Of a stretch of DNA of 39,787 nt, positions 8,157 to 16,651 are shown piece after piece (position 1 is the stretch's first letter; each line of letters opens with the position of its first letter). The notes under the pieces are model-generated. The model searched no databases. It was not told the origin of the DNA and saw only the letters and a program-made list of their open reading frames with translations. A program made the position numbers and the translations under genes. The stretch covers positions 1 through 39,787 of the forward strand of contig JAFSZZ010000062.1 of assembly GCA_017458765.1 (NCBI GenBank), given 5' to 3'. Origin of the DNA: Lachnospiraceae bacterium (GTDB lineage: Bacteria > Bacillota > Clostridia > Lachnospirales > Lachnospiraceae).

Positions 8157-9836
8157 ATGCAGTTAACAGGATCTGAGATAGTAATCGAATGTCTTAAGGA
8201 ACAGGGAGTGGATACCGTGTTCGGTTATCCGGGCGGTACGATCTTAAATATCTATGATGCACTATATAAGCATCCCGAAATAAAGCATGTGCTGACCAGC
8301 CACGAACAGGGGGCGGCTCATGCGGCGGACGGTTATGCAAGAGCGACCGGGAAAGTGGGCGTATGCATGGCAACATCGGGACCCGGCGCAACAAACCTTG
8401 TTACCGGTATTGCCACGGCCTTTATGGACAGTGTTCCGATGGTGGCCATAACAGCAAATGTCGTGCTCCCGCTGCTTGGAAAGGATACATTCCAGGAAGT
8501 TGATATCGCCGGAGTTACCATGCCTATCACAAAACACGGTTATATCGTAAAGGATGTAAACGATCTTGCTGATACCATAAGAAAGGCTTTTGCGATAGCA
8601 CGTTCCGGAAGACCGGGGCCCGTTCTCGTGGATATCACGAAGGATGTTACTGCCGACAAGGCTGAGTACAGGAAGCAGAAGCCCACGGAACTAAAGCTTC
8701 CGAAGAGATTTACCGATGAAGATATAGAAACCGCCATAAAGCTCATAGAAAGATCAAAGAAACCCTTTATCTATACGGGAGGCGGTACCGTCATATCAGG
8801 GGCGAGCAATGAGCTTAAGGAATTCGCCCACAGGATAGATGCTCCGGTATGTGACACTCTCATGGGTAAAGGAGGATTTGACGGAAACGATGATCTCTAT
8901 ACCGGCATGATAGGAATGCACGGTACAAAGACATCCAATCTCGGTGTCAGCCGCTGCGATCTTCTTATCGCAATAGGGGCAAGGTTTTCGGACCGTGTTA
9001 TCGGTAAGGCGAGCAAATTCGCCAATAAGGCAAAGATCCTGCATATAGATATAGATCCTGCGGAGATCAACAAGAATATAAAGACCGATGCAAGCGTTAT
9101 AGGTGATGTTAAGGAGATACTCACCATCCTGAATTCAAAACTTAAGCAAAAGAATAATGAAGAATGGATCGCTTCAATAAAGGAACTTAAGGAAAAATAT
9201 CCTTTAAAGTACGAGAGTGACAGGCTCACATGTCCGTTCGTGATCGAAGAACTGTACAGACAGACAAAGGGTGAAGCGATAATTACAACGGATGTCGGCC
9301 AGCATCAGATGTGGGCCGCACAGTATTATAAGTATAAGGAACCCAGAACCTTCCTTTCTTCGGGCGGTCTCGGCACGATGGGTTACGGCCTCGGAGCCTG
9401 CATAGGAGCAAAGGTCGGACGTCCCGACAAGACTGTGATAAATGTTGCGGGTGACGGGTGTTTTCGAATGAACATGAACGAACTTGCAACAGCCAGTCGT
9501 TACAACATTCCGATAATACAGGTTCTCATAAACAATGAAGTTCTCGGAATGGTCCGCCAGTGGCAGACTCTGTTTTATGAAGGCCGGTATTCAAATACGA
9601 TCCTTACGGATAAGGTTGATTATCAGATGGTGGCAAAGGGACTCGGCTGTGAAGCGATGAAGGTTACTACCAAAGAAGAAGCAGTAGAAGCTATCGGCAA
9701 GGCACTTAAGCTTAACAGGCCGGTACTTATCGAGTGCGTGATCGATCCCGATGATAAAGTATTTCCGATGGTACCTGCCGGTGCGGCAATAGATGAAGTG
9801 TTTGACGGGGATGATCTTAAGCAGACTAAGGGTTAA
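8157..9836 (+). CDS. ilvB: acetolactate synthase large (catalytic) subunit
   Basis: Thiamine-diphosphate enzyme joining pyruvate with pyruvate or 2-ketobutyrate, the first common step of valine, leucine and isoleucine synthesis. The 559 residues show the three expected parts. The N-terminal PYR domain has FGYPGGTILNIYDALY and the catalytic Glu in HEQGAAHAADGYARATG. A central domain has GARFSDRV. The C-terminal ThDP domain has GDGCFRMNMNELATASRYN ending in the NN of the GDG...NN motif. GGAGGAAAG precedes the ATG. No regulatory small subunit (ilvN) follows; the next gene is a cell-wall enzyme. An ilvN elsewhere in the genome, or a catabolic AlsS-type role, remains possible, but ilvD and leuB upstream favour biosynthesis. 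Confidence 0.95.
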   Translation: MQLTGSEIVIECLKEQGVDTVFGYPGGTILNIYDALYKHPEIKHVLTSHEQGAAHAADGYARATGKVGVCMATSGPGATNLVTGIATAFMDSVPMVAITANVVLPLLGKDTFQEVDIAGVTMPITKHGYIVKDVNDLADTIRKAFAIARSGRPGPVLVDITKDVTADKAEYRKQKPTELKLPKRFTDEDIETAIKLIERSKKPFIYTGGGTVISGASNELKEFAHRIDAPVCDTLMGKGGFDGNDDLYTGMIGMHGTKTSNLGVSRCDLLIAIGARFSDRVIGKASKFANKAKILHIDIDPAEINKNIKTDASVIGDVKEILTILNSKLKQKNNEEWIASIKELKEKYPLKYESDRLTCPFVIEELYRQTKGEAIITTDVGQHQMWAAQYYKYKEPRTFLSSGGLGTMGYGLGACIGAKVGRPDKTVINVAGDGCFRMNMNELATASRYNIPIIQVLINNEVLGMVRQWQTLFYEGRYSNTILTDKVDYQMVAKGLGCEAMKVTTKEEAVEAIGKALKLNRPVLIECVIDPDDKVFPMVPAGAAIDEVFDGDDLKQTKG

Positions 9837-9851
9837 CCTGTAATATTGAAT

Positions 9852-11267
9852 ATGAAAGCATTAAAGATCATTACAATTGTTTTAACAAGTATAGTGTTCA
9901 TAACGGCAGCCGGATACGGTGTGATCTCATGTTATTATAATAACAAGTTTCTGTGCGGAACATATATAAACGGCCATGATGCAAATGCCATGAGTATAGA
10001 CAGGGCGAATGATTATCTCGTGGATTCGTATCTTCCGGGTGTGGATTTTAAAAATGTAACACTTATGTTCGAAGGGCGCGACGGTTTAACGGAAACGATA
10101 AAAGGATCCGATTTCAAACTGAATGCGGATATGACCAAAGGACTTGATGAGATACTCTCATCACAGAAGCCGTATGAATGGCTTATGTATGCCCTGTATC
10201 CTTTCAAATACGATCTGGCTCCCGAAGTAACATATGATAAGGAGATTTTAAGGGAACATATCGAAGAACTTGAGTGCGTAAACAGGCCCAGGGAGCAGAA
10301 GGATGTCCTGGTTGAAATAAGAAAGGACAGATCGGGATATTATCTGTATGATGATATACTCGATGAACTGAATACTTCCAGGATATTGGACAAGGCTTGT
10401 GCGGCGCTCGACGGAATTGATACCGCGGTTATAAAGATAGATTTAAGCGATTGCTATATAAAGCATGATATCCCCGAAGAATACAGTGAAGTTGCAAGCC
10501 TGTATGATAAGATAGACAAGGTGAAGAATTCATGCATCAGCTATGAAGACGCTCCGATAAAATACCGGCTTGACGGTAAGACGGCAGTGGCATGGCTTAA
10601 GACGGGAAGCGACGGACTTCCGGTTCTTGATGAGACGGGAAATCTTGTTTTTGATGATGAGAAGATGCAGGGATATTTGGACTATCTTGCCAAAGCCTTC
10701 AATTCATCGGGCGGATTTTTTGAATGGAAGAAGAAAAACGGTGAATTCGTAACCTTAAAAAATACAATGCAGGGCTTTGAGGTCGATAAGGAAGCGGAGT
10801 CTGAAAAGATCAAAGAGAATATGCTGCGCGGCGGCAGACTGACGAGAACACCGGTATATTCCAAAGAGGGCAAAGGCAGAGGAAAGGATATCATCGGAAA
10901 AACCTATATAGAGGTTGATATGTCCGCTCAAAAACTGTATTATTACGTGAACGGACAGTTGAGCATGGAATCCGATGTTGTTACCGGAAACCTTGCAAGA
11001 GGTAACGGCACACCGGCAAAGCTTTGTGATGTATATTTCAAGCAGAGGAACCGGACGCTCAGGGGCCCGAATTATGCAACGTTTGTAAATTACTGGATGG
11101 CGGTTTCGGGACACATAGGCATACATGATGCGACGTGGAGAAGTAAGTTCGGCGGAGAGATATATAAAACGGCCGGTTCTCACGGATGCGTAAACGTACC
11201 GAAGAGCTTCGCGGCAGATCTGTATGAGGTGGTAGAAGTCGGTACGCCATGTATTATGTACTATTAA
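9852..11267 (+). CDS. membrane-anchored L,D-transpeptidase (YkuD domain)
   Basis: Peptidoglycan cross-linking enzyme predicted to act outside the membrane, forming 3-3 links or attaching proteins. The 471 residues comprise an N-terminal membrane helix (about residues 5-27), a long extracellular region resembling the putative peptidoglycan-binding repeats of YoaR/VanW-like proteins (start TYINGHDANAMSIDRAN), and a C-terminal YkuD domain. The catalytic signature is complete: HIGIHDA and SHGCVNVP, with Cys near residue 446. The first ATG is at 9852; a TTG at 9846 is in frame. Neither has a good ribosome binding site, and the gap to ilvB is only 15 bases, which suggests translational coupling to ilvB. 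Confidence 0.9.
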   Translation: MKALKIITIVLTSIVFITAAGYGVISCYYNNKFLCGTYINGHDANAMSIDRANDYLVDSYLPGVDFKNVTLMFEGRDGLTETIKGSDFKLNADMTKGLDEILSSQKPYEWLMYALYPFKYDLAPEVTYDKEILREHIEELECVNRPREQKDVLVEIRKDRSGYYLYDDILDELNTSRILDKACAALDGIDTAVIKIDLSDCYIKHDIPEEYSEVASLYDKIDKVKNSCISYEDAPIKYRLDGKTAVAWLKTGSDGLPVLDETGNLVFDDEKMQGYLDYLAKAFNSSGGFFEWKKKNGEFVTLKNTMQGFEVDKEAESEKIKENMLRGGRLTRTPVYSKEGKGRGKDIIGKTYIEVDMSAQKLYYYVNGQLSMESDVVTGNLARGNGTPAKLCDVYFKQRNRTLRGPNYATFVNYWMAVSGHIGIHDATWRSKFGGEIYKTAGSHGCVNVPKSFAADLYEVVEVGTPCIMYY

Positions 11268-11352
11268 TCCATAACGAAAAACACAGAGAGTTTTAAGCCT
11301 GCAGTTATGGATAAAATATAGACCTATAAACAAAGTCATTAAGGAGGAGAAT

Positions 11353-12435
11353 ATGAAAAGAGTTTATAACTTTTCGGCAGGTCCCGCAGTCTTACCTGAA
11401 GAAGTATTAAAAGAAGCTGCAGATGAGATGCTTGATTACAAGGGAAGCGGTATGTCCGTGATGGAGATGAGCCATCGTTCCAAGGTGTATGACAACATCA
11501 TCAAGGAAGCCGAAGCGGATCTTCGTGAGCTTATGAACATTCCCGACAATTACAAGGTACTGTTCCTGCAGGGCGGAGCCAGCCAGTTTTTTGCCGAGGT
11601 TCCCATGAACATGATGAAAAATAAAAAGGCAGGATACATACTTACGGGACAGTGGGCTAAAAAGGCATTCCAGGAAGCCAAGATCTACGGTGAAGCGGTA
11701 GAACTTGCATCATCAGCCGATAAGACATTTTCATATATACCGGATTGCTCGGATCTTCCTATAACGGATGATATGGATTATGTATATATCTGTGAAAATA
11801 ATACGATATACGGAACCAAGTTCCATGAATTACCGGATACAAAGGGCAAGGATCTGGTAGCGGATGTATCTTCCTGCTTCCTTTCTGAACCTGTTGATGT
11901 ATCAAAATATGCTGTCATCTACGGCGGTGTTCAGAAGAATGTAGGTCCTGCAGGCTGCGTGATAGCAATAATAAGAGAAGATCTTATTACGGATGACGTA
12001 CTTCCCGGAACTCCCACAATGCTTAAGTGGAAGACACAGGCAGATGCCGATTCTCTTTACAATACACCTCCCTGCTATACCATCTATATCTGCGGAAAGG
12101 TATTCAAGTGGCTTAAGAAGATGGGCGGTCTTGAAGCGATGAAGGCACTCAATGAGAAAAAGGCAAAGATACTCTACGATTATCTTGACGAGAGCAAGCT
12201 GTTCAAGGGAACCGTTGAGAAGAGCAGCCGTTCTCTTATGAATGTTCCTTTTGTCACCGGAAATGAAGAACTTGATGCCAAGTTCGTAAAGGAAGCCAAG
12301 GAAGCCGGATTTGAGAACCTTAAGGGTCACAGGACCGTAGGCGGAATGAGGGCATCGATATATAATGCAATGCCCATAGAAGGTGTTGAAGCACTTGTTA
12401 AGTTCATGAAGGAATTTGAGAGCAAAAACTTATAA
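11353..12435 (+). CDS. serC: phosphoserine aminotransferase
   Basis: PLP enzyme converting 3-phosphohydroxypyruvate to phosphoserine (serine synthesis; also used in pyridoxal phosphate synthesis in some bacteria). The 360 residues fit the family, with FSAGPAVLP at the N-terminus, LFLQGGASQFFAEVPMN, and the PLP-binding lysine in GGVQKNVGPAG. AAGGAGGAG precedes the ATG. It is 12 bases upstream of serA, a clear two-gene unit. The 85-base leader holds an imperfect candidate promoter but nothing I would call. Confidence 0.97.
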   Translation: MKRVYNFSAGPAVLPEEVLKEAADEMLDYKGSGMSVMEMSHRSKVYDNIIKEAEADLRELMNIPDNYKVLFLQGGASQFFAEVPMNMMKNKKAGYILTGQWAKKAFQEAKIYGEAVELASSADKTFSYIPDCSDLPITDDMDYVYICENNTIYGTKFHELPDTKGKDLVADVSSCFLSEPVDVSKYAVIYGGVQKNVGPAGCVIAIIREDLITDDVLPGTPTMLKWKTQADADSLYNTPPCYTIYICGKVFKWLKKMGGLEAMKALNEKKAKILYDYLDESKLFKGTVEKSSRSLMNVPFVTGNEELDAKFVKEAKEAGFENLKGHRTVGGMRASIYNAMPIEGVEALVKFMKEFESKNL

Positions 12436-12447
12436 AGGAGAATCAAA

Positions 12448-13611
12448 ATGTTCAAGTACACTTGTTTAAATCCAATTTCTCAGGTAGGGCTTGAGAAGTT
12501 CACCGGCAATTTTTCAAAGACGGATGATATAAAGGATGCTCAGGGTGTCCTCGTAAGAAGCGCTTCCATGCATGATATGGAAATGCCCGAAGGTCTGCTT
12601 GCGATAGCAAGAGCCGGAGCCGGTGTCAACAATATCCCTCTTGATGATTGTGCAAAGAAGGGAATAGTAGTGTTCAATACACCCGGAGCAAATGCAAACG
12701 GAGTTAAGGAGCTGGTTATTGCGGGAATGCTGCTTGCTTCGCGTGATGTTGTCGGAGGCATCAACTGGGTTGAGAGCGCAAAATCCGAGGCGGATATCGC
12801 CAAGATGGCGGAGAAAGAGAAAAAGAAATTCGCAGGTACCGAGATCCAGGATAAGAAACTCGGTATCATAGGACTCGGAGCCATAGGCGTAAGGGTCGCT
12901 AACGTTGCAAAACATCTCGGTATGGAAGTTTACGGATACGATCCTTATATTTCCGTAGATGCCGCATGGAACTTATCAAGGGATATAAAACATGTGCTTG
13001 ATATAAACGAGATATATGAACAGTGCGATATCATAACGATACATGTACCTCTCATGGACAGCACAAAGAATACGATAAACAAAGAAGCCATTTCCAAGAT
13101 GAAGGACGGCGTTATCATCCTTAATTTTGCAAGGGATCTTCTCGTTGAGGAGACCGCTGTACTTGAAGCCATAAAGAGCGGCAAGGTAAGAAAGTATGTA
13201 TCGGATTTTCCGAACCCTACAACAGCCGGACAGGAAGGCTGCATCGTTATACCTCATCTTGGTGCTTCTACGGAAGAATCGGAAGATAACTGTGCAAAGA
13301 TGGCAGTCAAGGAACTTATGAATTATCTTGAGAACGGTAATATCGTAAATTCAGTGAATTATCCAAACTGTGACATGGGCGTATGTACTAATGCGGGCCG
13401 TATCGCTATAATGCATAAGAATGTTGCGAACATGATCTCAAGATTCACCGGTATTTTCGGCGATCTTAACCTTAACATTTCCGATCTTACAAACAAGTCA
13501 AAAGGCGAGTATGCATATACAATGCTCGATCTTGACGATCCCGCAACCGATGAGATAGTAAAGAAACTGGAAGCGGTTGACGGTGTTATCAGGGTAAGAG
13601 TGGTTAAATAA
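12448..13611 (+). CDS. serA: D-3-phosphoglycerate dehydrogenase
   Basis: First enzyme of the phosphorylated serine pathway, NAD-dependent. 387 residues: a split substrate-binding domain, a Rossmann domain with GLGAIGVRVANVAKHLG (from about residue 142), and a C-terminal ACT-like domain (about 315-387) that may sense serine. The catalytic Arg (NFARD, R229) and His (IPHLGAST, H270) are visible. The position where the family's catalytic Glu is expected (VFPTEP in E. coli type) reads DFPNPTT, so Pro replaces Glu by my hand alignment. NFARD also replaces the usual AR-Gly-Gly. From memory, similar sequences occur in other Lachnospiraceae, so this is probably a subfamily feature, not decay. AAAGGAG lies before the ATG; a strong terminator follows. 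Confidence 0.94.
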   Translation: MFKYTCLNPISQVGLEKFTGNFSKTDDIKDAQGVLVRSASMHDMEMPEGLLAIARAGAGVNNIPLDDCAKKGIVVFNTPGANANGVKELVIAGMLLASRDVVGGINWVESAKSEADIAKMAEKEKKKFAGTEIQDKKLGIIGLGAIGVRVANVAKHLGMEVYGYDPYISVDAAWNLSRDIKHVLDINEIYEQCDIITIHVPLMDSTKNTINKEAISKMKDGVIILNFARDLLVEETAVLEAIKSGKVRKYVSDFPNPTTAGQEGCIVIPHLGASTEESEDNCAKMAVKELMNYLENGNIVNSVNYPNCDMGVCTNAGRIAIMHKNVANMISRFTGIFGDLNLNISDLTNKSKGEYAYTMLDLDDPATDEIVKKLEAVDGVIRVRVVK

Positions 13612-13620
13612 ACCGTATCT

Positions 13621-13656
13621 AAAAGAAGCCTGCCAAGCGGGCTTCTTTTGCTTTTG
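13621..13656 (+). terminator. rho-independent terminator after serA
   Basis: AAAAGAAGCC (13621-13630) and GGCTTCTTTT (13640-13649) form a 10-bp perfect stem with a 9-base loop, followed by GCTTTT. It lies directly after the serA stop codon. The A-tract/T-tract symmetry could let it work in both directions, but no - strand gene ends here. Confidence 0.88.
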
Positions 13657-13685
13657 GGAAAATACTGTAAATGAGAGGTGAAGAA

Positions 13686-14972
13686 ATGACCGGATCTGAA
13701 GCTGTTGCATATATTGAGAGTTACGGATGGAGTGAGATGCGTCTCGGCCTTGACAGGACAAGACAGCTGGTGCATGCTCTCGGCGATCCGCAGAAAAAAC
13801 TTAAATTCATACACGTTGCGGGAAGTAACGGAAAGGGAAGCTCCTGTGCAATGTTTGCATCCATCCTTCAGAAGGCCGGATATAAGACAGGTCTGTATAC
13901 ATCACCTTACATAGAGACTTTCAATGAACGGATAAGGATAAACGGAGAGGACATTCCGGGAGATGCTCTTGCGAAGATAACGGAAAAGATACGTGATATC
14001 TCTGAGAGTATGGAAGATCATCCGAGCCAGTTCGAAATGGTGACTGCCATCGCACTTGAATATTTTTTTGAAGAAAAATGCGATATCGTGGTCTTCGAAG
14101 TCGGAATGGGCGGAGAGTTCGACAGCACGAATATTATAGATGCACCCGTTCTTGCAGTTATGACAAATATCGGTCTTGAACACACGGAGTATCTTGGCGA
14201 TACGCTTGAAAAGATAGCGGGAACAAAGTCGGGGATAATAAAGAGCGGAAGCTGCTGCGTAAGTTACGATCAGGTTCCGGAAGTTGATAACGTGATAAGT
14301 AATGTCTGTAAAGAAAAGAAGGTGCCTTTAAAAAAGACTGATATTAACAGGATAAGTCTTAAGGAGCGCAGCATTGAGGGCCAGCGTTTTACATGGGATG
14401 AAAAGGAGTATCGGCTCTCGCTTTTGGGTCCTCATCAGCTTCACAATGCTGCTTTGGTACTTACCGGTATAGAAGCACTGAGGGAAAGGGGATACGTTAT
14501 ACCGGAAACGGCTGTTATGAGAGGCCTTGAAGATGTAAAATGGCCTGCAAGGCTTGAAGTGCTTAATAATGACCCGCTATTTATACTTGACGGTGGTCAT
14601 AACCCTCAATGCGCCTGTGCTCTGGCAGAGAGCCTTCCGGATATACTTAAGGGGGAAAAAGCAGTATTTCTTATGGGAGTGCTTGCGGATAAGGATTATA
14701 AGAGTATGCTTGAGAGCATCAGAGGATATGCATCCCTGTTCGTATGCGTAACTCCCGACAGTCCCAGAGCGCTAAGCGCACCGGAACTTAAGGATATCAT
14801 AATAAAAAACGGAGACAGGGCCGTATCGTGTGACTCTGTCTTTGAAGGTATAGAAAAGGCTGTTGAGCTGTCCATGGGCAAAACCCCGATAGTTGCCTTC
14901 GGATCTCTGTATATGGCCGGAGCAATCCGCTCCGGATATAAAAAGATATCGGAAGAACGGATCAGATCTTAA
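13686..14972 (+). CDS. folC: bifunctional folylpolyglutamate synthase / dihydrofolate synthase
   Basis: ATP-dependent ligase adding glutamate to folates (Mur-ligase fold). The 428 residues show the P-loop GSNGKGSSCAMFASIL, TSPYIETFNERIRING, VFEVGMGG, NIGLEHTEYLGDTLEKIAGTK, HNAALV and LDGGHNPQC, all typical of FolC. An earlier in-frame ATG at 13671 lacks a ribosome binding site. The ATG at 13686 has AGAGGTGA eight bases upstream and is preferred. The last 11 bases overlap the end of the convergent small gene at 14962-15222. Along with fhs, folD and the cyclo-ligase it forms a folate theme in the window. Confidence 0.95.
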   Translation: MTGSEAVAYIESYGWSEMRLGLDRTRQLVHALGDPQKKLKFIHVAGSNGKGSSCAMFASILQKAGYKTGLYTSPYIETFNERIRINGEDIPGDALAKITEKIRDISESMEDHPSQFEMVTAIALEYFFEEKCDIVVFEVGMGGEFDSTNIIDAPVLAVMTNIGLEHTEYLGDTLEKIAGTKSGIIKSGSCCVSYDQVPEVDNVISNVCKEKKVPLKKTDINRISLKERSIEGQRFTWDEKEYRLSLLGPHQLHNAALVLTGIEALRERGYVIPETAVMRGLEDVKWPARLEVLNNDPLFILDGGHNPQCACALAESLPDILKGEKAVFLMGVLADKDYKSMLESIRGYASLFVCVTPDSPRALSAPELKDIIIKNGDRAVSCDSVFEGIEKAVELSMGKTPIVAFGSLYMAGAIRSGYKKISEERIRS

Positions 14973-15222
14973 AATCAAAATCCGGTCCGAGATCCTCCCT
15001 GTATTTATTCTCGGCTTCAACACCCTGTTCAGATGCAAGATCCATATATTTTATGAATACATCCTCGATCGGAAGCCCCATTTCCTTTGACAGTTCTTCC
15101 ATAACGGGGCGGAGCTTCTCTAACTGTTCGGAAACGTGGGTGTTCTGCGGATCTATATCCTTAAGAGCCTCTTCCGCATATTTGTTTATCCTGTTTAAAA
15201 ATGTTCTGTCGGCATCTGTCAT
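14962..15222 (-). CDS. small acidic protein of unknown function
   Basis: I do not recognise this family. The 86-residue product (start MTDADRTFLNRINKYAEEAL) has no signal peptide, no membrane segment and no cysteines. It is acidic and should be mostly helical, with a segment EELSKEMGLPIEDVFIKYMD in its middle-to-C-terminal part. The start at 15222 has GAGGA eight bases upstream; an in-frame ATG at 15237 has a poorer site. A credible promoter lies just upstream at 15259-15287. It ends inside the last codons of folC on the other strand (11-base tail-to-tail overlap), so no room is wasted. A good ribosome site, a promoter and an intact frame in a gap otherwise lacking a gene support a real gene. 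Confidence 0.72.
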   Translation of the reverse strand: MTDADRTFLNRINKYAEEALKDIDPQNTHVSEQLEKLRPVMEELSKEMGLPIEDVFIKYMDLASEQGVEAENKYREDLGPDFDFKI

Positions 15223-15258
15223 GAAAATAGTCCTCATCTTTCACTAAGTATTAAAACA

Positions 15259-15287
15259 ATGATATCATATTTTAACTGTTTTGATAA
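15259..15287 (-). promoter_or_regulatory. possible promoter for the small - strand gene
   Basis: On the - strand, TTATCA (15282-15287), 17-base spacer, TATCAT (15259-15264). The expected start near 15252 gives a leader of about 30 bases to the ATG at 15222. The region is AT-rich, which raises the chance of false matches. Confidence 0.4.
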
Positions 15288-15301
15288 TATGTCACTTTAT
15301 G

Positions 15302-15330
15302 TTGTTATTATGAGCGTTTTTTGGTACAAT
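15302..15330 (+). promoter_or_regulatory. sigma-A promoter for the DUF1015 gene
   Basis: TTGTTA (15302-15307), 17-base spacer, TACAAT (15325-15330). The predicted start near 15337 lies about 25 bases before the ATG and just ahead of a strong AGGAGG. This is one of the best promoter matches in the window. Confidence 0.68.
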
Positions 15331-15361
15331 ATTTAGTGTATGTGCAAAAAGGAGGATAATA

Positions 15362-16600
15362 ATGGCAGACATCAGACCGTTTAAGGCCATAAGGCCGGCA
15401 AAAGGACTTGAAGATAAGATAGCTGCACTGCCGTATGATGTATACAGCAGACAGGAGGCCGTCAAGGCAGTAGAAGGGAATGATAAGACTTTCTTAAGGA
15501 TAGACAGGGCCGAGACATGCTTTGACAATTCTGTTGACACCTATGATGACAGAGTGTATGAGAAGGCCAACGAGTTATTTCACGGGATGCTTGACAGAAA
15601 TGAGTTCGTCAGAGATACAAGGGATTGCTATTATATCTACGAACTTACGATGGATGGGCGTTCGCAGACCGGTATCGTTGCATGTGCTTCGATAGACGAT
15701 TATCAGAACAATATCATTAAAAAGCATGAAAATACAAGGGCCGATAAGGAAGCCGACAGGATAAGGCATGTTGATGCGCTCAGTGCTCAGACAGGGCCTA
15801 TTTTTCTTGCATACAGAGCAAACGAGAGCATAAACGAAACAATAGATGCTGTCAAGGAAAGTCCTGCGATAAATGATTTTGTCTCGGATGACGGGATAAG
15901 GCACAGAGTTTGGATAATAGATGACGATAAGGATATCGAAGTCATATGCAATGCATTTTTAAAAATGGATTCCATATATATAGCCGACGGACACCACAGG
16001 TGTGCGAGTGCGGTAAAGGTCGGCCTGAAGCGCAGGGAGGAACATCCGGATTATACGGGTGATGAGGAGTTCAATTATTTTCTGTCAGTGCTTTTCCCGG
16101 ACGATCAGCTCATGATAATGGATTATAACCGTGTCATAAAGGATCTTAACGGTCACACTGCTGATGAGATACTTTCGGAACTTAAGAAACTCGGAGAACT
16201 CAAGGAAAGAGGAAGTTCACCGTATAAGCCTGTAAAGAAGGGTGAAGTGTCAGTATACATTGACGGCAAATGGTACTCACTTGATATTGACGCGAAATAT
16301 TTGAGCGACGATCCGGTAAAGGGACTGGATGTATCCATATTACAGGATAATGTTCTTAAACCGCTGTTCGGCATTGACGATCCGAAGACAGATAAGAGAA
16401 TAGATTTTGTCGGCGGCATCAGGGGACTTTCGGAGCTTGAGAGAAGATGCAGGACGGACTGCAGGATCGCATTTGCAATGTATCCGACATCAATAAGCGA
16501 ACTGTTTGCAGTGGCGGATGCGGGACTTTTGATGCCGCCCAAATCAACATGGTTTGAACCGAAGTTAAGAAGCGGTCTTTTCATTCACGATATATCATGA
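15362..16600 (+). CDS. DUF1015 family protein
   Basis: 412 residues, cytoplasmic, no membrane segment. The N-terminus (MADIRPFKAIRPAKGLEDKI followed by ALPYDVYSRQEA) and the central YIADGHHRCASAV segment are the marks of DUF1015, a widespread family of uncertain function. The HHR cluster looks like a conserved functional site. From memory, this family is often found beside serC-serA in anaerobes. Here those two genes are upstream, separated by a terminator, folC and a small reverse gene. AAGGAGGATAATA precedes the ATG and a promoter lies at 15302-15330. I offer no reaction for it; a link to serine metabolism is inference from neighbourhood only. Confidence 0.9.
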   Translation: MADIRPFKAIRPAKGLEDKIAALPYDVYSRQEAVKAVEGNDKTFLRIDRAETCFDNSVDTYDDRVYEKANELFHGMLDRNEFVRDTRDCYYIYELTMDGRSQTGIVACASIDDYQNNIIKKHENTRADKEADRIRHVDALSAQTGPIFLAYRANESINETIDAVKESPAINDFVSDDGIRHRVWIIDDDKDIEVICNAFLKMDSIYIADGHHRCASAVKVGLKRREEHPDYTGDEEFNYFLSVLFPDDQLMIMDYNRVIKDLNGHTADEILSELKKLGELKERGSSPYKPVKKGEVSVYIDGKWYSLDIDAKYLSDDPVKGLDVSILQDNVLKPLFGIDDPKTDKRIDFVGGIRGLSELERRCRTDCRIAFAMYPTSISELFAVADAGLLMPPKSTWFEPKLRSGLFIHDIS

Positions 16601-16602
16601 TC

Positions 16603-16630
16603 TTGCTTTTAAATACTTTTACCTTATATT
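16603..16630 (+). promoter_or_regulatory. possible promoter for glgB
   Basis: TTGCTT (16603-16608), 16-base spacer, TATATT (16625-16630). The start near 16637 would fall right before the AAGGAG ribosome site, leaving a very short leader. Weak evidence; glgB may instead be read through from the DUF1015 gene. Confidence 0.33.
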
Positions 16631-16651
16631 TTTATACAAGGAGATGACGGT

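Noticed and set aside
11269..11310. CCATAAC/GTTATGG inverted repeat before serC
   Set aside because: Loop of 28 bases and no T-run; no recognised operator. Likely chance in an AT-rich gap.
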